From Caldilineaceae bacterium (GTDB lineage Bacteria; Chloroflexota; Anaerolineae; Caldilineales; Caldilineaceae), in contig JACSRH010000112.1 in assembly GCA_014879855.1 (NCBI GenBank), forward strand, positions 1 through 29,666: a DNA stretch of 29,666 nucleotides, written 5' to 3'. The first letter of the stretch is position 1, and every line of letters starts with the position of its first letter. Position numbers and translations under genes: made by a program. Shown here piece by piece: positions 5,506 through 14,869 of this stretch. The notes beneath the pieces were generated by a model, which was given only the letters and a program-made list of their open reading frames with translations, was not told the origin of the DNA and ran no database searches.

Positions 5506-7161
5506 ATGTCCACCGCTCTGTATCGCAAATGGCGCAGCCAGACTTTCGACGAGGTCGTCGGCCAAGAACATGTTACGCGCACGCTGCAAAACGCGCTGCG
5601 CGATGGCCGCGTCGCGCACGCCTATCTTTTCTCCGGGCCGCGCGGCACGGGCAAGACGAGCACCGCGCGTATCCTGGCCAAGGCGCTCAATTGCAGTGCA
5701 CCCGAAGGCGAGCGTCCTTGCAACCAATGCCCCACCTGCCAGGCAATTACCGAAGGGCGCATGATCGACCTGATCGAGATCGATGCGGCGTCCAACAACA
5801 GTGTCGACGATGTGCGCGAACTGCGCGACAAGGTGGGATTTCGCCCCAGCGAAGGGCGCTTTAAGATCTACATTATCGACGAAGTGCACATGTTGAGTGG
5901 CAGCGCCTTCAACGCGCTGCTCAAGACGCTGGAAGAACCACCGCCTCACGCCCGCTTTATCCTGGCGACGACCGAGCCTCACAAGATCCCCGCCACCGTG
6001 ATCAGTCGCTGTCAACGGTTTAACTTTCGCCGCATTCCCGCCCCGGAGATCGCTGAGCATTTGAACCACATTGCAGGCGAAGAAGGGTTCAGCGCCGAAC
6101 CGGATGCGCTGCTGACGATTGCCCGCAACGCGCAAGGTTGTATGCGCGACGCGGTCAGCCTGCTCGACCAGATGTTGAGCTTTGGCGCCGACCGCGTGAC
6201 CATGGCGCAGGTGCAACAGGCGCTGGGCGCGGTGAACACGCAGGCAGTGGTCGATTTCGTCGGTGCGATCGCCGCGCGCGAGGCGCGGCAGGGGCTGGCG
6301 CTCATCCACAAGCTGACAACCGACGGCGCCAGTCTGACCGAATTCAGCCACCAGGTGGTTGAGCAACTGCGCGCGGTGATGGTGCTGCAGATGACCAACG
6401 ACCCTGCTTTGCTGGATGACTTGCCAGCCGAAACCGTGCAACAGATGCAGGCGCAGGCGCACCAAATGGATCTCCCCACCACGCTTTATGCGATCAAGCG
6501 CTTCAGCACTGCGGTCAACGAGTTGAAGGGGGGGGTTCAGCCACAGCTTCCGCTCGAGATGGCGCTGATCGAGGTCGTGCAGGGAGAGGTGGCAGCCCCC
6601 GCCATTGTCACGGCAACTGCACCGCACGCGGCGGCCAGGCCCGCGGGCGATTCTGCAAGCCAGGGCGCAGCAAAGCCCGCGGCCACTTCCAGCCTCCCCA
6701 CCGCTACAAGCGCAGCAGCGAAAAGTGAAGCTGTCGCCCTCGATGCTGAAACCGCGCAGCGGCTGTGGTCGCGCTGGAAAGAGTATCTTGCTGTAGTCAA
6801 GACACAATGCGGCCAGCAGGCCGCGGCCGCACTTCAGGCAGTGCGCAATGTGGCTGTGTCTGACCATGCTGTTGCCCTTGCCTTTGGCAGCAACGAGTTT
6901 TCGCGTAATTTGATCGCCAAGCCGGATGTTCTGCCCGATGTGGCCGCGACGCTGTCCAGATTTTTGGGGCGCGAGGTGTCGATCGAGTGCCAGCTTGGCG
7001 AGAAAGCCGTGATCAGCGGCCAACTTGTCAATGTACAGGAAGTGGTGACCGAGGGGCCGGATGCGTTGGTCGAATACGCTGTGAAAGACCTGGGCGCTCA
7101 GGTGACGGAGGATGTTGAGAAGCGCGCGCTCCGCGCGCGTAAAGCGTCTGCAGTGCAATGA
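5506..7161 (+). CDS. dnaX: DNA polymerase III subunit tau/gamma
   Basis: A 551-residue clamp-loader ATPase that loads the sliding clamp in the replisome. The N-terminus MSTALYRKWRSQTFDEVVGQEH is typical. Walker A GPRGTGKT is at 44-51. The zinc-binding cysteines are C63, C72, C75 and C78. Walker B IIDEVH includes D125 and E126, followed by LLKTLEEPP and the SRC sensor motif (ISRCQRF). Domain III ends near LEMALIEVVQG at about 350, and an Ala/Pro-rich linker leads to a tau-like C-terminal region with a Trp/Lys-rich start (LWSRWKEYLAVVK). A run of eight G at 6528-6535 (codons 341-344) is a possible slippage site. First gene of the dnaX-ybaB-recR operon, with a promoter so close that the mRNA should be leaderless. 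Confidence 0.96.
   Translation: MSTALYRKWRSQTFDEVVGQEHVTRTLQNALRDGRVAHAYLFSGPRGTGKTSTARILAKALNCSAPEGERPCNQCPTCQAITEGRMIDLIEIDAASNNSVDDVRELRDKVGFRPSEGRFKIYIIDEVHMLSGSAFNALLKTLEEPPPHARFILATTEPHKIPATVISRCQRFNFRRIPAPEIAEHLNHIAGEEGFSAEPDALLTIARNAQGCMRDAVSLLDQMLSFGADRVTMAQVQQALGAVNTQAVVDFVGAIAAREARQGLALIHKLTTDGASLTEFSHQVVEQLRAVMVLQMTNDPALLDDLPAETVQQMQAQAHQMDLPTTLYAIKRFSTAVNELKGGVQPQLPLEMALIEVVQGEVAAPAIVTATAPHAAARPAGDSASQGAAKPAATSSLPTATSAAAKSEAVALDAETAQRLWSRWKEYLAVVKTQCGQQAAAALQAVRNVAVSDHAVALAFGSNEFSRNLIAKPDVLPDVAATLSRFLGREVSIECQLGEKAVISGQLVNVQEVVTEGPDALVEYAVKDLGAQVTEDVEKRALRARKASAVQ
6528..6535 (+). other. G8 homopolymer in dnaX, possible slippage site
   Basis: Eight consecutive G read as AAG GGG GGG GTT, encoding K341-G-G-V344. 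Loss of one G would bring a TGA after about ten codons, giving a gamma-like short product. Gain of one G would extend about 60 codons before a stop. The site lies just before the last helix of domain III. Confidence 0.35.
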
Positions 7162-7258
7162 ATCATGCAGCAAGCGCTGTCCCAAAAGAAGGCGAAGGTT
7201 GACGCCTGGACCAGGGACAAGCGCCCCATGCATTCTCTACTAGAAAGGAATATAACCA

Positions 7259-7633
7259 ATGAGCAGCAAGAAGCGAAGCGGGGGCGGCGGCGGTGCAGGT
7301 CGAGGCTTCGGCGGCGGCATGCCCAATATGGGCAGTCTGATGTCACAGGTGCAGAAGCTCCAGGAAGAGATGGAGAAGACGCAGGCCAACCTTGCCACCG
7401 AGGAGATCACGGTCAGCGCTGGCGGCGGCGCCGTGACCATTGTCGTGACCGGCGCGCGTGAGTTCAAGCAGGTGACGATCAAGCCGGAGGTCATCGATCC
7501 CGACGACGTCGAGATGTTACAGGATCTCTTGCTGGCGGCGTTCAACGATGCGCTGCAACAGGTCAAGCAGCTTGAAGAAGAACGGATGGGCGGTCTGACC
7601 GGCGGGATGGGGCTGCCGCCAGGGCTATTTTAA
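7259..7633 (+). CDS. ybaB: YbaB/EbfC family nucleoid-associated protein
   Basis: A 124-residue small DNA-binding protein. The core from about residue 27 (LMSQVQKLQEEMEKTQANLATEEITVSAGGGAVTIVVTG) through FKQVTIKPEVIDPDDVEMLQDLLLAAFNDALQQVKQ matches YbaB, a dimeric tweezer-like nucleoid protein. The N-terminal extension is rich in Lys, Arg and Gly (SKKRSGGGGGAGRGFGGG) and is longer than in the E. coli protein, perhaps giving extra nucleic-acid contact. The C-terminus is also Gly/Met-rich. GAAAGGA lies 9 nt before the ATG. It sits 97 bp after dnaX and its stop is 2 bp before recR, the standard operon order, which points to a role in replication-coupled repair or nucleoid organisation. Confidence 0.95.
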   Translation: MSSKKRSGGGGGAGRGFGGGMPNMGSLMSQVQKLQEEMEKTQANLATEEITVSAGGGAVTIVVTGAREFKQVTIKPEVIDPDDVEMLQDLLLAAFNDALQQVKQLEEERMGGLTGGMGLPPGLF

Positions 7634-7635
7634 CA

Positions 7636-8241
7636 ATGCAACCACTTGCCGAACCGGTATCCAATTTAATTGACGCCTTCAGCCAACTGCCTGGCATCGG
7701 CCCCAAGACAGCGACGCGACTGGTCTATTATCTGCTGCGCAATGACGAAGCGGTGGCGCTCAAACTGGCGCATGCGCTGGAGGAGTTGAAGCAACGCACG
7801 CTCTTTTGCAGCGTCTGCTTCAACATCGCCGACCAGGATCCGTGCGCGATCTGCGCCAACGCGCAGCGCGATCATGGACTGATCTGCATTGTCGAGGAGC
7901 CGCTGGATGTGCAGGCAATTGAGCGCACGCGCGAGTTCACCGGCGTCTACCACGTGCTGCACGGTGCGATCTCGCCGGTGGAGGGCATCGGCCCGGAAGA
8001 TCTGAAGATCGGCGAACTGCTCCACCGCATTCAGAGCAGCGAGACGCCGGTGCGCGAATTGCTGCTGGCAACCAATCCCAATCTGGAAGGCGAGGCGACC
8101 TCGATGTACATTGCGCGCCTGACCAAACCGCTGGGGCTGCGCGTCACGCGCCTGGCGCGCGGGCTGCCGATGGGCGGCGATCTGGAGTACGCCGACGAGG
8201 TGACGCTGGGCCGCGCCCTGACCGGGCGCAGCGAGATGTAG
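7636..8241 (+). CDS. recR: Recombination mediator RecR
   Basis: A 201-residue protein of normal RecR length. RecR acts with RecO and RecF to load RecA on SSB-coated gaps. The helix-hairpin-helix LPGIGPKTATRLVYYLL is at 18-34. The zinc finger uses C58, C61, C70 and C73 (CSVC ... CAIC). The Toprim domain starts at about 82 with ICIVEEPLDVQAIE and continues with YHVLHGAISPVEGIGPEDL. The C-terminal part has ATNPNLEGEATSMYIARL and RLARGLPMGGDLEYADEVTL, the Walker-B-like region conserved in RecR. It begins 2 bp after the ybaB stop, so translation is probably coupled. No intrinsic terminator follows, so transcription may continue into the mutase gene. Confidence 0.97.
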   Translation: MQPLAEPVSNLIDAFSQLPGIGPKTATRLVYYLLRNDEAVALKLAHALEELKQRTLFCSVCFNIADQDPCAICANAQRDHGLICIVEEPLDVQAIERTREFTGVYHVLHGAISPVEGIGPEDLKIGELLHRIQSSETPVRELLLATNPNLEGEATSMYIARLTKPLGLRVTRLARGLPMGGDLEYADEVTLGRALTGRSEM

Positions 8242-8259
8242 ACGCTACGCAATAAAAAA

Positions 8260-8287
8260 TTAAGACAAATGTTTTTCGCAAAATAAT
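8260..8287 (+). promoter_or_regulatory. Weak promoter candidate for the mutase gene
   Basis: TTAAGA (8260-8265), a 16-nt spacer and AATAAT (8282-8287) lie in a short AT-rich gap between recR and the mutase gene. The AT-richness contrasts with the surrounding sequence. Confidence 0.25.
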
Positions 8288-8310
8288 AAAAGCGGTAAGT
8301 GGAGATTGAA

Positions 8311-9990
<1,680 letters not shown>

Positions 9991-10008
9991 TTGACAGACT
10001 CAAAGAAT

Positions 10009-10100
10009 AGACCGCGGATAAAGCGGATTAGACGGATCGGCGCGGATAAAGAAAAATCCGTGAGAAATCCGTCGGGTCCGTAAAGTCCGCGGTCTTTTTT
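10009..10100 (+). terminator. Long repeat-rich hairpin ending in a T-run
   Basis: Perfect outer arms AGACCGCGGA (10009-10018) and TCCGCGGTCT (10086-10095) are followed by a run of six T. Inside, ACGGAT (10032-10037) pairs with ATCCGT (10067-10072) in the same register, and CGGAT (10043-10047) pairs with ATCCG (10056-10060), giving an 87-nt hairpin. The left arm repeats a CGGAT(A/T) unit four times. It acts as the terminator for the mutase gene and looks like a dispersed repeat. Confidence 0.7.
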
Positions 10101-10192
10101 GTTTGAAAAAGAACCCTTTGTACAGGATGCGCCCGCGCGCGAACTGCTTCTGGAATATATCTGGCTGCGTTCCTCAAATCTCTTCCTGGATA

Positions 10193-10240
10193 CTTGTCAG
10201 CGACAAGCTAATCCGCTACTGTGTAGTCATCGTATACGAT
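10193..10240 (+). promoter_or_regulatory. Promoter region with two palindromes, AI-2E pair
   Basis: TTGTCA (10194-10199), a 17-nt spacer and TACTGT (10217-10222) form a moderate promoter. The inverted repeat CTTGTC-AGC-GACAAG (10193-10207) covers the -35 box. A perfect 12-bp palindrome ATCGTATACGAT (10229-10240) lies at the expected start. Both are operator-like. Confidence 0.35.
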
Positions 10241-10276
10241 TGTCCTGTCGTTTGGGACTAACAAGAAGGAGCCGAC

Positions 10277-11581
10277 GTGTCGTCACGTGTGTTGCCAGAT
10301 TTGTCTGAACCGATCGGCTCGCCTCCAACACGCTGGAGCGCGCGACGGGTGCTGCTTGCCACCCTTGCGATTCTGGGGGTGGTCACTGGTTTCGCCCTGA
10401 TCTATCGCTTTTACATGGTGGTCTTTCTCTTTTTTATCGCCTTTTCACTCAAGGTGGCCTTTGAACCGGCTGTCAACTGGCTTCAGCGCCGCGGTCTGCG
10501 TCGCGAAGTAAGTTTGATCTTCATTTACTCGCTGATTGCTATAGTGCTGCTGACCCTGGTGTGGATGCTGCTTCCCCCCTTGATTGAACAAGCCGGAATC
10601 GCAGCCAGCCAGCTTCCCGATCTATACCAAATGATCCGCACATTTCTGATCCACCAGCCGATCGGGCTGGTGCGTGGCGTCGGTCTGGTGATGCCGCCGG
10701 AACTGTCGCTGCCGCAACTTGCCATCCTGACGATGGAAGGCAACCCTGATCAACCGGTCGACCCCTGGGCGATGCCGCTGACGCTGGTGCAGGTCGCGTT
10801 TGCATTTGTCTCTGTCTTTGTCATGGCCTATTACTGGACGATAGAGAGCGAGCTGATCATCCGCCGGCTCTTGTTGCAGATTTCCGCCGCGCGGCGCGAA
10901 GCAGTGCGCACGCTGATCGCAGAAATTCAGGGCAAGATCAACGGCTACTTCCGCGGCCAGCTCATTCTGTGCGGCGTCATTGGCTTGCTCTCCACCCTTG
11001 CCTTCTTTGCCATCGGCGTGCCCAATGCCCTGCTGCTGGGTCTGCTCATGGCGCTCTTTGAATCGGTGCCGATCGCTGGCCCGATTTTGGGCGCCATCCC
11101 TGCTATCCTGATGGCGGCCTCGACTGCGCCGGAGAAGGTGCCATGGGTGATCGGCGCCATTGTCGCGATCCAGGTGGCGGAGAGCAATCTGTTGGTGCCG
11201 CGGGTGATGGATCGGGCAGTCGGCGTCAACGCCATTGTCTCGCTGCTGGCGATCGCGGCGTTCGGCGCGCTCTTTGGCTTTGCCGGCGCGCTGCTGGCCG
11301 TGCCGCTGGCCGCGGTGCTGCAGATTCTCTTTGCGCGGCTGCTCTTCGAGCCATCCCAGAGCGAGGCGCAGGAAACGATGGCGACAGATTCTGCCGAAGC
11401 GCAGCGCGGGCGCTGGGCGATGATGCAATTCCAGACGCAAGAACTGGCGCGCGATGTGCGCAAACTAGCGCGCGCAGATGAAGAACCACCCGATCCCGCC
11501 ACGATAGCGGTGCTCGACGAAGTGGAAGCCATCGCGGTGCGTCTGAATCGCTATCTTGCCAACCAGGAGAACCATGCATGA
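10277..11581 (+). CDS. AI-2E family transporter (first of pair)
   Basis: A 434-residue polytopic membrane protein of the AI-2E (YdiK/PerM/TqsA) family, whose members export quorum signals or carry ions such as Na+/H+ in some bacteria. Hydrophobic segments lie at about 24-60 (two), 74-98, 160-190 and 230-350. The family's typical pore region is seen in GYFRGQLILCGVIGLLSTLAFFAIGVPNALLLGLLMALFESVPIAGPILGAIPA and GVNAIVSLLAIAAFGALFGFAGALLAVPLAAVLQ. A hydrophilic tail of about 80 residues follows. The GTG start at 10277 is supported by AAGGAG 5 nt upstream. It overlaps the next gene by ATGA, so the two are translated together. The transported substrate cannot be told from sequence. Confidence 0.88.
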   Translation: MSSRVLPDLSEPIGSPPTRWSARRVLLATLAILGVVTGFALIYRFYMVVFLFFIAFSLKVAFEPAVNWLQRRGLRREVSLIFIYSLIAIVLLTLVWMLLPPLIEQAGIAASQLPDLYQMIRTFLIHQPIGLVRGVGLVMPPELSLPQLAILTMEGNPDQPVDPWAMPLTLVQVAFAFVSVFVMAYYWTIESELIIRRLLLQISAARREAVRTLIAEIQGKINGYFRGQLILCGVIGLLSTLAFFAIGVPNALLLGLLMALFESVPIAGPILGAIPAILMAASTAPEKVPWVIGAIVAIQVAESNLLVPRVMDRAVGVNAIVSLLAIAAFGALFGFAGALLAVPLAAVLQILFARLLFEPSQSEAQETMATDSAEAQRGRWAMMQFQTQELARDVRKLARADEEPPDPATIAVLDEVEAIAVRLNRYLANQENHA

Positions 11582-12750
11582 AACGCTTTGCCCTGATTGC
11601 CTTTGTCGTGTTGCTGGTGCTGAGCTTTTTGGTGATCGTCTGGCGGCTGCAAAATGTTATTTATATCTTTTTGGTGGCGCTGCTGATTGCGGCTACGCTG
11701 GAGCGCCCGATAGAGATCGTGCAAACGTGGGGCATGGCACGTTGGCTGGCTGTCCTGTTGCTGTATCTGGTGACCGCCTTTTTGATCATTGCGACGGCTC
11801 TTTTGCTCTTCACGCCGCTGATCAGCGAGCTTGATCCTTTTGTCCAGGATCTGCTATCCAAGTACGGGCTGTTACAGAATCAGTTGGCACAGATGGCGGA
11901 TGCCAATCGCGGTATCTTGATTCTCAACCTGCCGCGCCCCGACGATGTGGCGGCGATGATTGTCGCCAACCCCGACACCGGAATCGCAGAAGGATTGGTG
12001 ACGGGTGCGCAGCGTATGCTTGGCATGGTGGGCGAGCTGGCGCTGGCATTTGTTATTGCCGTCTACTGGAGCATGGGCAACAATCGCTTTGAACGCATCT
12101 GGCTTTCCCTGATCCCACCGGCGCAGCGCACAACTGTACGTCGCTTTATCAATGACCTGGAAGCCCGCGTCGGCGCGTATGTGCGCAGCGAACTTGCCCA
12201 GACGGTGGTGGTGACAGCAGTGCTGGCGGTAAGCTTCATCCTGCTCAACTTCCATTCGCCATTGCTACTAGCGATGCTGGTGGCGTTCCTCTGGCTGATC
12301 CCGATCTATGGCGGTGCACTGGCTATCATCGTGGCGGCGCTGGGAGGATGGTTCGTCAATGTGCCAACCGCGGCGCTGGCGGCAGGCATTACTTTCCTGA
12401 TGCTGCTAATTTCTGAATATCTGGTGCAGCCGCGCCTCTATCGTGGCCGCCACTACTGGGGCATCCTGGTGGCGATCCTGCTGCTGGCGCTGGGCGATGC
12501 CCTCGGCCTGCTTGGCCTGTTGATTGCTCCACCCACGGCGCTGATCGTGCAAATGATCATCGATCGGTTGCTCGATCGCGAGCAGGCTCCGGCTGAGGTT
12601 TCCGGTGAAGCGACGCTTGCCACTGTGCGCGCAGATCTCGATGCGCTCAAGTCGCGGCTGGAGGATAATGCAGCCCAGCTCAACCCGACAGTGAAAGATC
12701 TGACTGCGCGCCTGGACAGACTGGTGGGAGACGCAGCAACGGCGCCCTGA
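11578..12750 (+). CDS. AI-2E family transporter (second of pair)
   Basis: A 390-residue paralogue of the upstream permease, with its ATG inside the ATGA overlap. It begins directly with hydrophobic segments (LIAFVVLLVLSFLVIVWRL, VALLIAATLERPIEIV, WLAVLLLYLVTAFLIIATALLLF) and ends the membrane domain with YWGILVAILLLALGDALGLLGLLIAPPTALIVQMII. The last 50 residues are hydrophilic and look like a coiled coil (ADLDALKSRLEDNAAQLNPTVKDLTARLDRL). Sequence divergence from its neighbour suggests an old duplication. The coupling implies equal expression and possibly a heteromeric complex, which is an inference. No T-rich terminator follows; a strong promoter for the next gene begins 20 bp later. Confidence 0.87.
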   Translation: MKRFALIAFVVLLVLSFLVIVWRLQNVIYIFLVALLIAATLERPIEIVQTWGMARWLAVLLLYLVTAFLIIATALLLFTPLISELDPFVQDLLSKYGLLQNQLAQMADANRGILILNLPRPDDVAAMIVANPDTGIAEGLVTGAQRMLGMVGELALAFVIAVYWSMGNNRFERIWLSLIPPAQRTTVRRFINDLEARVGAYVRSELAQTVVVTAVLAVSFILLNFHSPLLLAMLVAFLWLIPIYGGALAIIVAALGGWFVNVPTAALAAGITFLMLLISEYLVQPRLYRGRHYWGILVAILLLALGDALGLLGLLIAPPTALIVQMIIDRLLDREQAPAEVSGEATLATVRADLDALKSRLEDNAAQLNPTVKDLTARLDRLVGDAATAP

Positions 12751-12770
12751 TCGATGATGTGGATTCTATC

Positions 12771-12800
12771 TTGACATGGCTTGGATAAAAACTGTACAAT
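12771..12800 (+). promoter_or_regulatory. Strong promoter of the branching-enzyme gene
   Basis: A perfect -35 box TTGACA (12771-12776), an 18-nt spacer, and TACAAT (12795-12800). Transcription should start near 12807, which rules out the TTG codon at 12807 as a conventional SD-led start and supports a start at 12870 with a 63-nt leader. Confidence 0.75.
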
Positions 12801-12869
12801 TCTGCCTTGTTGGGAGTTCAATGGGCAGTTCCAGTTAAAATGACTTCGACTACCGGAGATTCTAAGGAT

Positions 12870-14678
12870 ATGGTTAACCAACAATCAATTACACCTGAGG
12901 GGATGGGCGCTATTATCCACAAAAAGGGCGTCCATTTTCGCGTCTGGGCGCCCAATGCCGAAGCTGTCTACGTGACCGGCGCTTTCAATAAATGGTCTGA
13001 GACTGCTGATCCGCTAAAGCGGGATGAAAATGGCTACTGGGCCGGCAAAGTTGCGAAGGCCAAAGCAAACGACGAGTACAAATATGTCATTATCAACGGC
13101 GAGCAGAAGCTGCAGCGCATTGATCCCTATGCACGCCAAGTGACAAGCTCAGTCGGCAACAGCGTTATCTATGCCAACAACTATGATTGGGAAGACGATA
13201 ACTTTCAAATCGCGCCGTGGCACGAGCTGATCATTTACGAGATGCACATTGGCACCTTCAACTCCATGAAGCGCAACAAGCCAGGGAACCTGCGCGACGC
13301 CATCTCGCGCTTTCCCTACCTGCAGAAGCTGGGCGTCAATGCCGTCGAGATCATGCCCATCACCGAGTTTCCTGGCGGGCGATCGTGGGGCTACAATCCC
13401 AGCTCCATCTTCGCCGTGGAAAGTGAATATGGCGGGCCAGATGCGCTGAAGGATTTTGTCAAAGCCGCGCACCAGCATGGCATTGCCGTCATTCTGGATG
13501 TGGTCTACAACCACATGGGGCCCAGCGACCTTGACCTCTGGCGCTTCGACGGCTGGTGCGAAAATGAGGGCGGCGGCATCTACTTCTACAACGACGAGCG
13601 CGCTGAAACACCCTGGGGCGCCACACGCCCGGATTATGGCCGTCCCGAGGTGCGCCAATATCTGCGCGACAACGCGCTGATGTGGCTGGAGGAGTATCAC
13701 ATCGACGGGCTGCGCTGGGATTCGACGCTCTATATGCGCAATGTGATCGGCCAGAACAACGCCAAGGCCAGCGACATTCCCGAAGCCTGGGCGCTCATGC
13801 AATGGATCAACGAAGAGATCAAGGCGCACTTTCCCGGCAGGATCTCGATCGCCGAGGATCTGCAGCAGAACCCGTGGCTCACCAAGCCGACCAGCGAAGG
13901 GGGCGCTGCGTTCGATGCCCAGTGGGACAGCGCCTTTGTGCACCCGGTGCGCACCGCGCTGATCTCCGATGATGACGCGTTCCGCGATCTCGACGCCGTG
14001 GCCGGAGCCATCGCCACTATCTACAATGGCGACGCCTTCGACCGTGTGATCTATACCGAGTCCCACGACGAAGTGGCCAACGGACGGGCGCGCCTGCCAG
14101 AGGACATCAATCCCGGCAATGCTGGCAGTTGGTTTGCCCAAAAGCGCTCCGTGCTGGGCGCGGTGCTCGTCTTTACGGCGCCAGGCATCCCCATGATCTT
14201 TCAGGGGCAGGAGTTTCTGGAAGATGAATGGTTCCGTGACGACGCCCCGCTTGACTGGGCCAAACAAAAGGAGTTTACGGGCATTTTGCGCATTTACCGT
14301 GATCTGATCCATCTGCGCCGCAACCACGATGGCAACACGCAAGGGTTATGCGGCCATTTCGTCCAGGTGCATCATATTGATCAGGAGCGCAAGGTCATCG
14401 CCTTTGTGCGCTGGAATGACAAAGGCAATGAGCACGGCACGATTGTTATTGTCAACATGGCTGATGCCACCCACCAGGATTACGCGGTGGGCCTGCCGGC
14501 GAAGGGCGTTTGGCGCACACGCTTCAACAGCGACGGCGCCGTGTATAACCTGGATTGGGGCAACGAAGGTGTAGCGGCAGTGGAGGCCCAACCAGCGGAA
14601 GATGGCGCGCTGCCCTTTTACGGCGTCATCGAGATCGGCCCCTACAGTGCGCTGATCCTCAGCCGCGACCCCGCCTGA
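12870..14678 (+). CDS. GH13 1,4-alpha-glucan branching-type enzyme
   Basis: A 602-residue enzyme with an N-terminal CBM48/E-set domain (GVHFRVWAPNAEAVYVTGAFNKWSE) and a GH13 catalytic barrel. The four GH13 regions are present: DVVYNH (210-215), GLRWDS with the nucleophile D284, IAEDL with acid/base E329, and ESHDE with H399 and D400. GH13 branching enzymes move alpha-1,4 chains to form alpha-1,6 branches in glycogen. Related GH13 trehalohydrolases share the DVVYNH form of region I, so the specificity is not certain. Starts at 12807 (TTG) and 12840 (ATG) are possible. 12870 is chosen because GGAG lies 11 nt upstream and the conserved domain begins soon after. It follows a near-consensus promoter and stands alone in glycogen-type metabolism here. 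Confidence 0.85.
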   Translation: MVNQQSITPEGMGAIIHKKGVHFRVWAPNAEAVYVTGAFNKWSETADPLKRDENGYWAGKVAKAKANDEYKYVIINGEQKLQRIDPYARQVTSSVGNSVIYANNYDWEDDNFQIAPWHELIIYEMHIGTFNSMKRNKPGNLRDAISRFPYLQKLGVNAVEIMPITEFPGGRSWGYNPSSIFAVESEYGGPDALKDFVKAAHQHGIAVILDVVYNHMGPSDLDLWRFDGWCENEGGGIYFYNDERAETPWGATRPDYGRPEVRQYLRDNALMWLEEYHIDGLRWDSTLYMRNVIGQNNAKASDIPEAWALMQWINEEIKAHFPGRISIAEDLQQNPWLTKPTSEGGAAFDAQWDSAFVHPVRTALISDDDAFRDLDAVAGAIATIYNGDAFDRVIYTESHDEVANGRARLPEDINPGNAGSWFAQKRSVLGAVLVFTAPGIPMIFQGQEFLEDEWFRDDAPLDWAKQKEFTGILRIYRDLIHLRRNHDGNTQGLCGHFVQVHHIDQERKVIAFVRWNDKGNEHGTIVIVNMADATHQDYAVGLPAKGVWRTRFNSDGAVYNLDWGNEGVAAVEAQPAEDGALPFYGVIEIGPYSALILSRDPA

Positions 14679-14692
14679 TGGTTGGTCAGGCA

Positions 14693-14723
14693 TGAAACCT
14701 GGGTGCGGTGCAAGCCAGGTTCA
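14693..14723 (+). repeat. Hairpin downstream of the GH13 gene
   Basis: AACCTGG (14696-14702) pairs with CCAGGTT (14715-14721), extendable with one bulged A through TGA/TCA. No T-run follows. It is the first of two hairpins in this leader-like region. Confidence 0.45.
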
Positions 14724-14743
14724 GCGTGTGAAAGGTCATTATG

Positions 14744-14777
14744 ACAGAGAGCGATGTGCAAGCACATCGCTCTCTGT
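14744..14777. repeat. Perfect 16-bp inverted repeat before a small ORF
   Basis: ACAGAGAGCGATGTGC and GCACATCGCTCTCTGT pair without mismatch around AA. It is preceded by the palindrome GTCATTATGAC at 14735-14745. There is no T-run on either side, so a standard terminator is unlikely. A strong Shine-Dalgarno begins 5 nt after the stem. Confidence 0.7.
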
Positions 14778-14796
14778 ACACAAAGGAGGAAGAAAC

Positions 14797-14868
14797 ATGA
14801 ACAATATAACGCATATCACTCTGCGCTGCGGTGAGCAATTGTACAATCTTTGCAGCTGGATAATATAA
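14797..14868 (+). CDS. Candidate 23-residue small protein
   Basis: A 24-codon ORF (ATG to TAA) starts 6 nt after AAAGGAGGA, the strongest ribosome-binding site seen in the window. The product begins MNNITHITLRCGEQLYN and ends in LCSWII, with two cysteines and a hydrophobic end. Base composition is clearly more AT-rich than neighbouring genes. It follows a perfect 16-bp hairpin, and a TATAAT box overlaps its stop. It could be a leader peptide, a small membrane or toxin-like protein, or chance. No similarity to a known family is recognised. Confidence 0.4.
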   Translation: MNNITHITLRCGEQLYNLCSWII

Positions 14869-14869
14869 T
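14839..14869 (+). promoter_or_regulatory. TATAAT promoter candidate
   Basis: A perfect -10 box TATAAT (14864-14869) follows TTGTAC (14839-14844) at a long 19-nt spacing. It would start transcription near 14876, giving either a long phaR leader or a short RNA. A hairpin with arms ACTCTGGC and GCCAGGAGT (one bulge) lies downstream at 14913-14938. Confidence 0.4.

Noticed and set aside
6528..6535. Sequencing error in the dnaX G-run
   Set aside because: The frame is open through the full-length protein as given, so no error is needed; the run is kept only as a possible slippage site.
5206..7233. Long minus-strand reading frame opposite dnaX
   Set aside because: It lies antisense to a clear dnaX gene and its Arg/His/Leu-rich product has no recognisable motif; long antisense frames are common in GC-rich genes.
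10099..10308. 69-codon plus-strand frame before the first AI-2E gene
   Set aside because: It starts in the terminator T-run, runs through the promoter palindromes and overlaps the real gene start; no supporting ribosome-binding site.
12807..12869. Upstream TTG start for the branching enzyme
   Set aside because: The strong promoter would start transcription at this very codon, the extra residues match nothing in the family, and the ATG at 12870 has a GGAG upstream.
14744..14777. Intrinsic terminator of the GH13 gene
   Set aside because: The stem is perfect, but no T-run follows on either strand and a ribosome-binding site starts 5 nt later.
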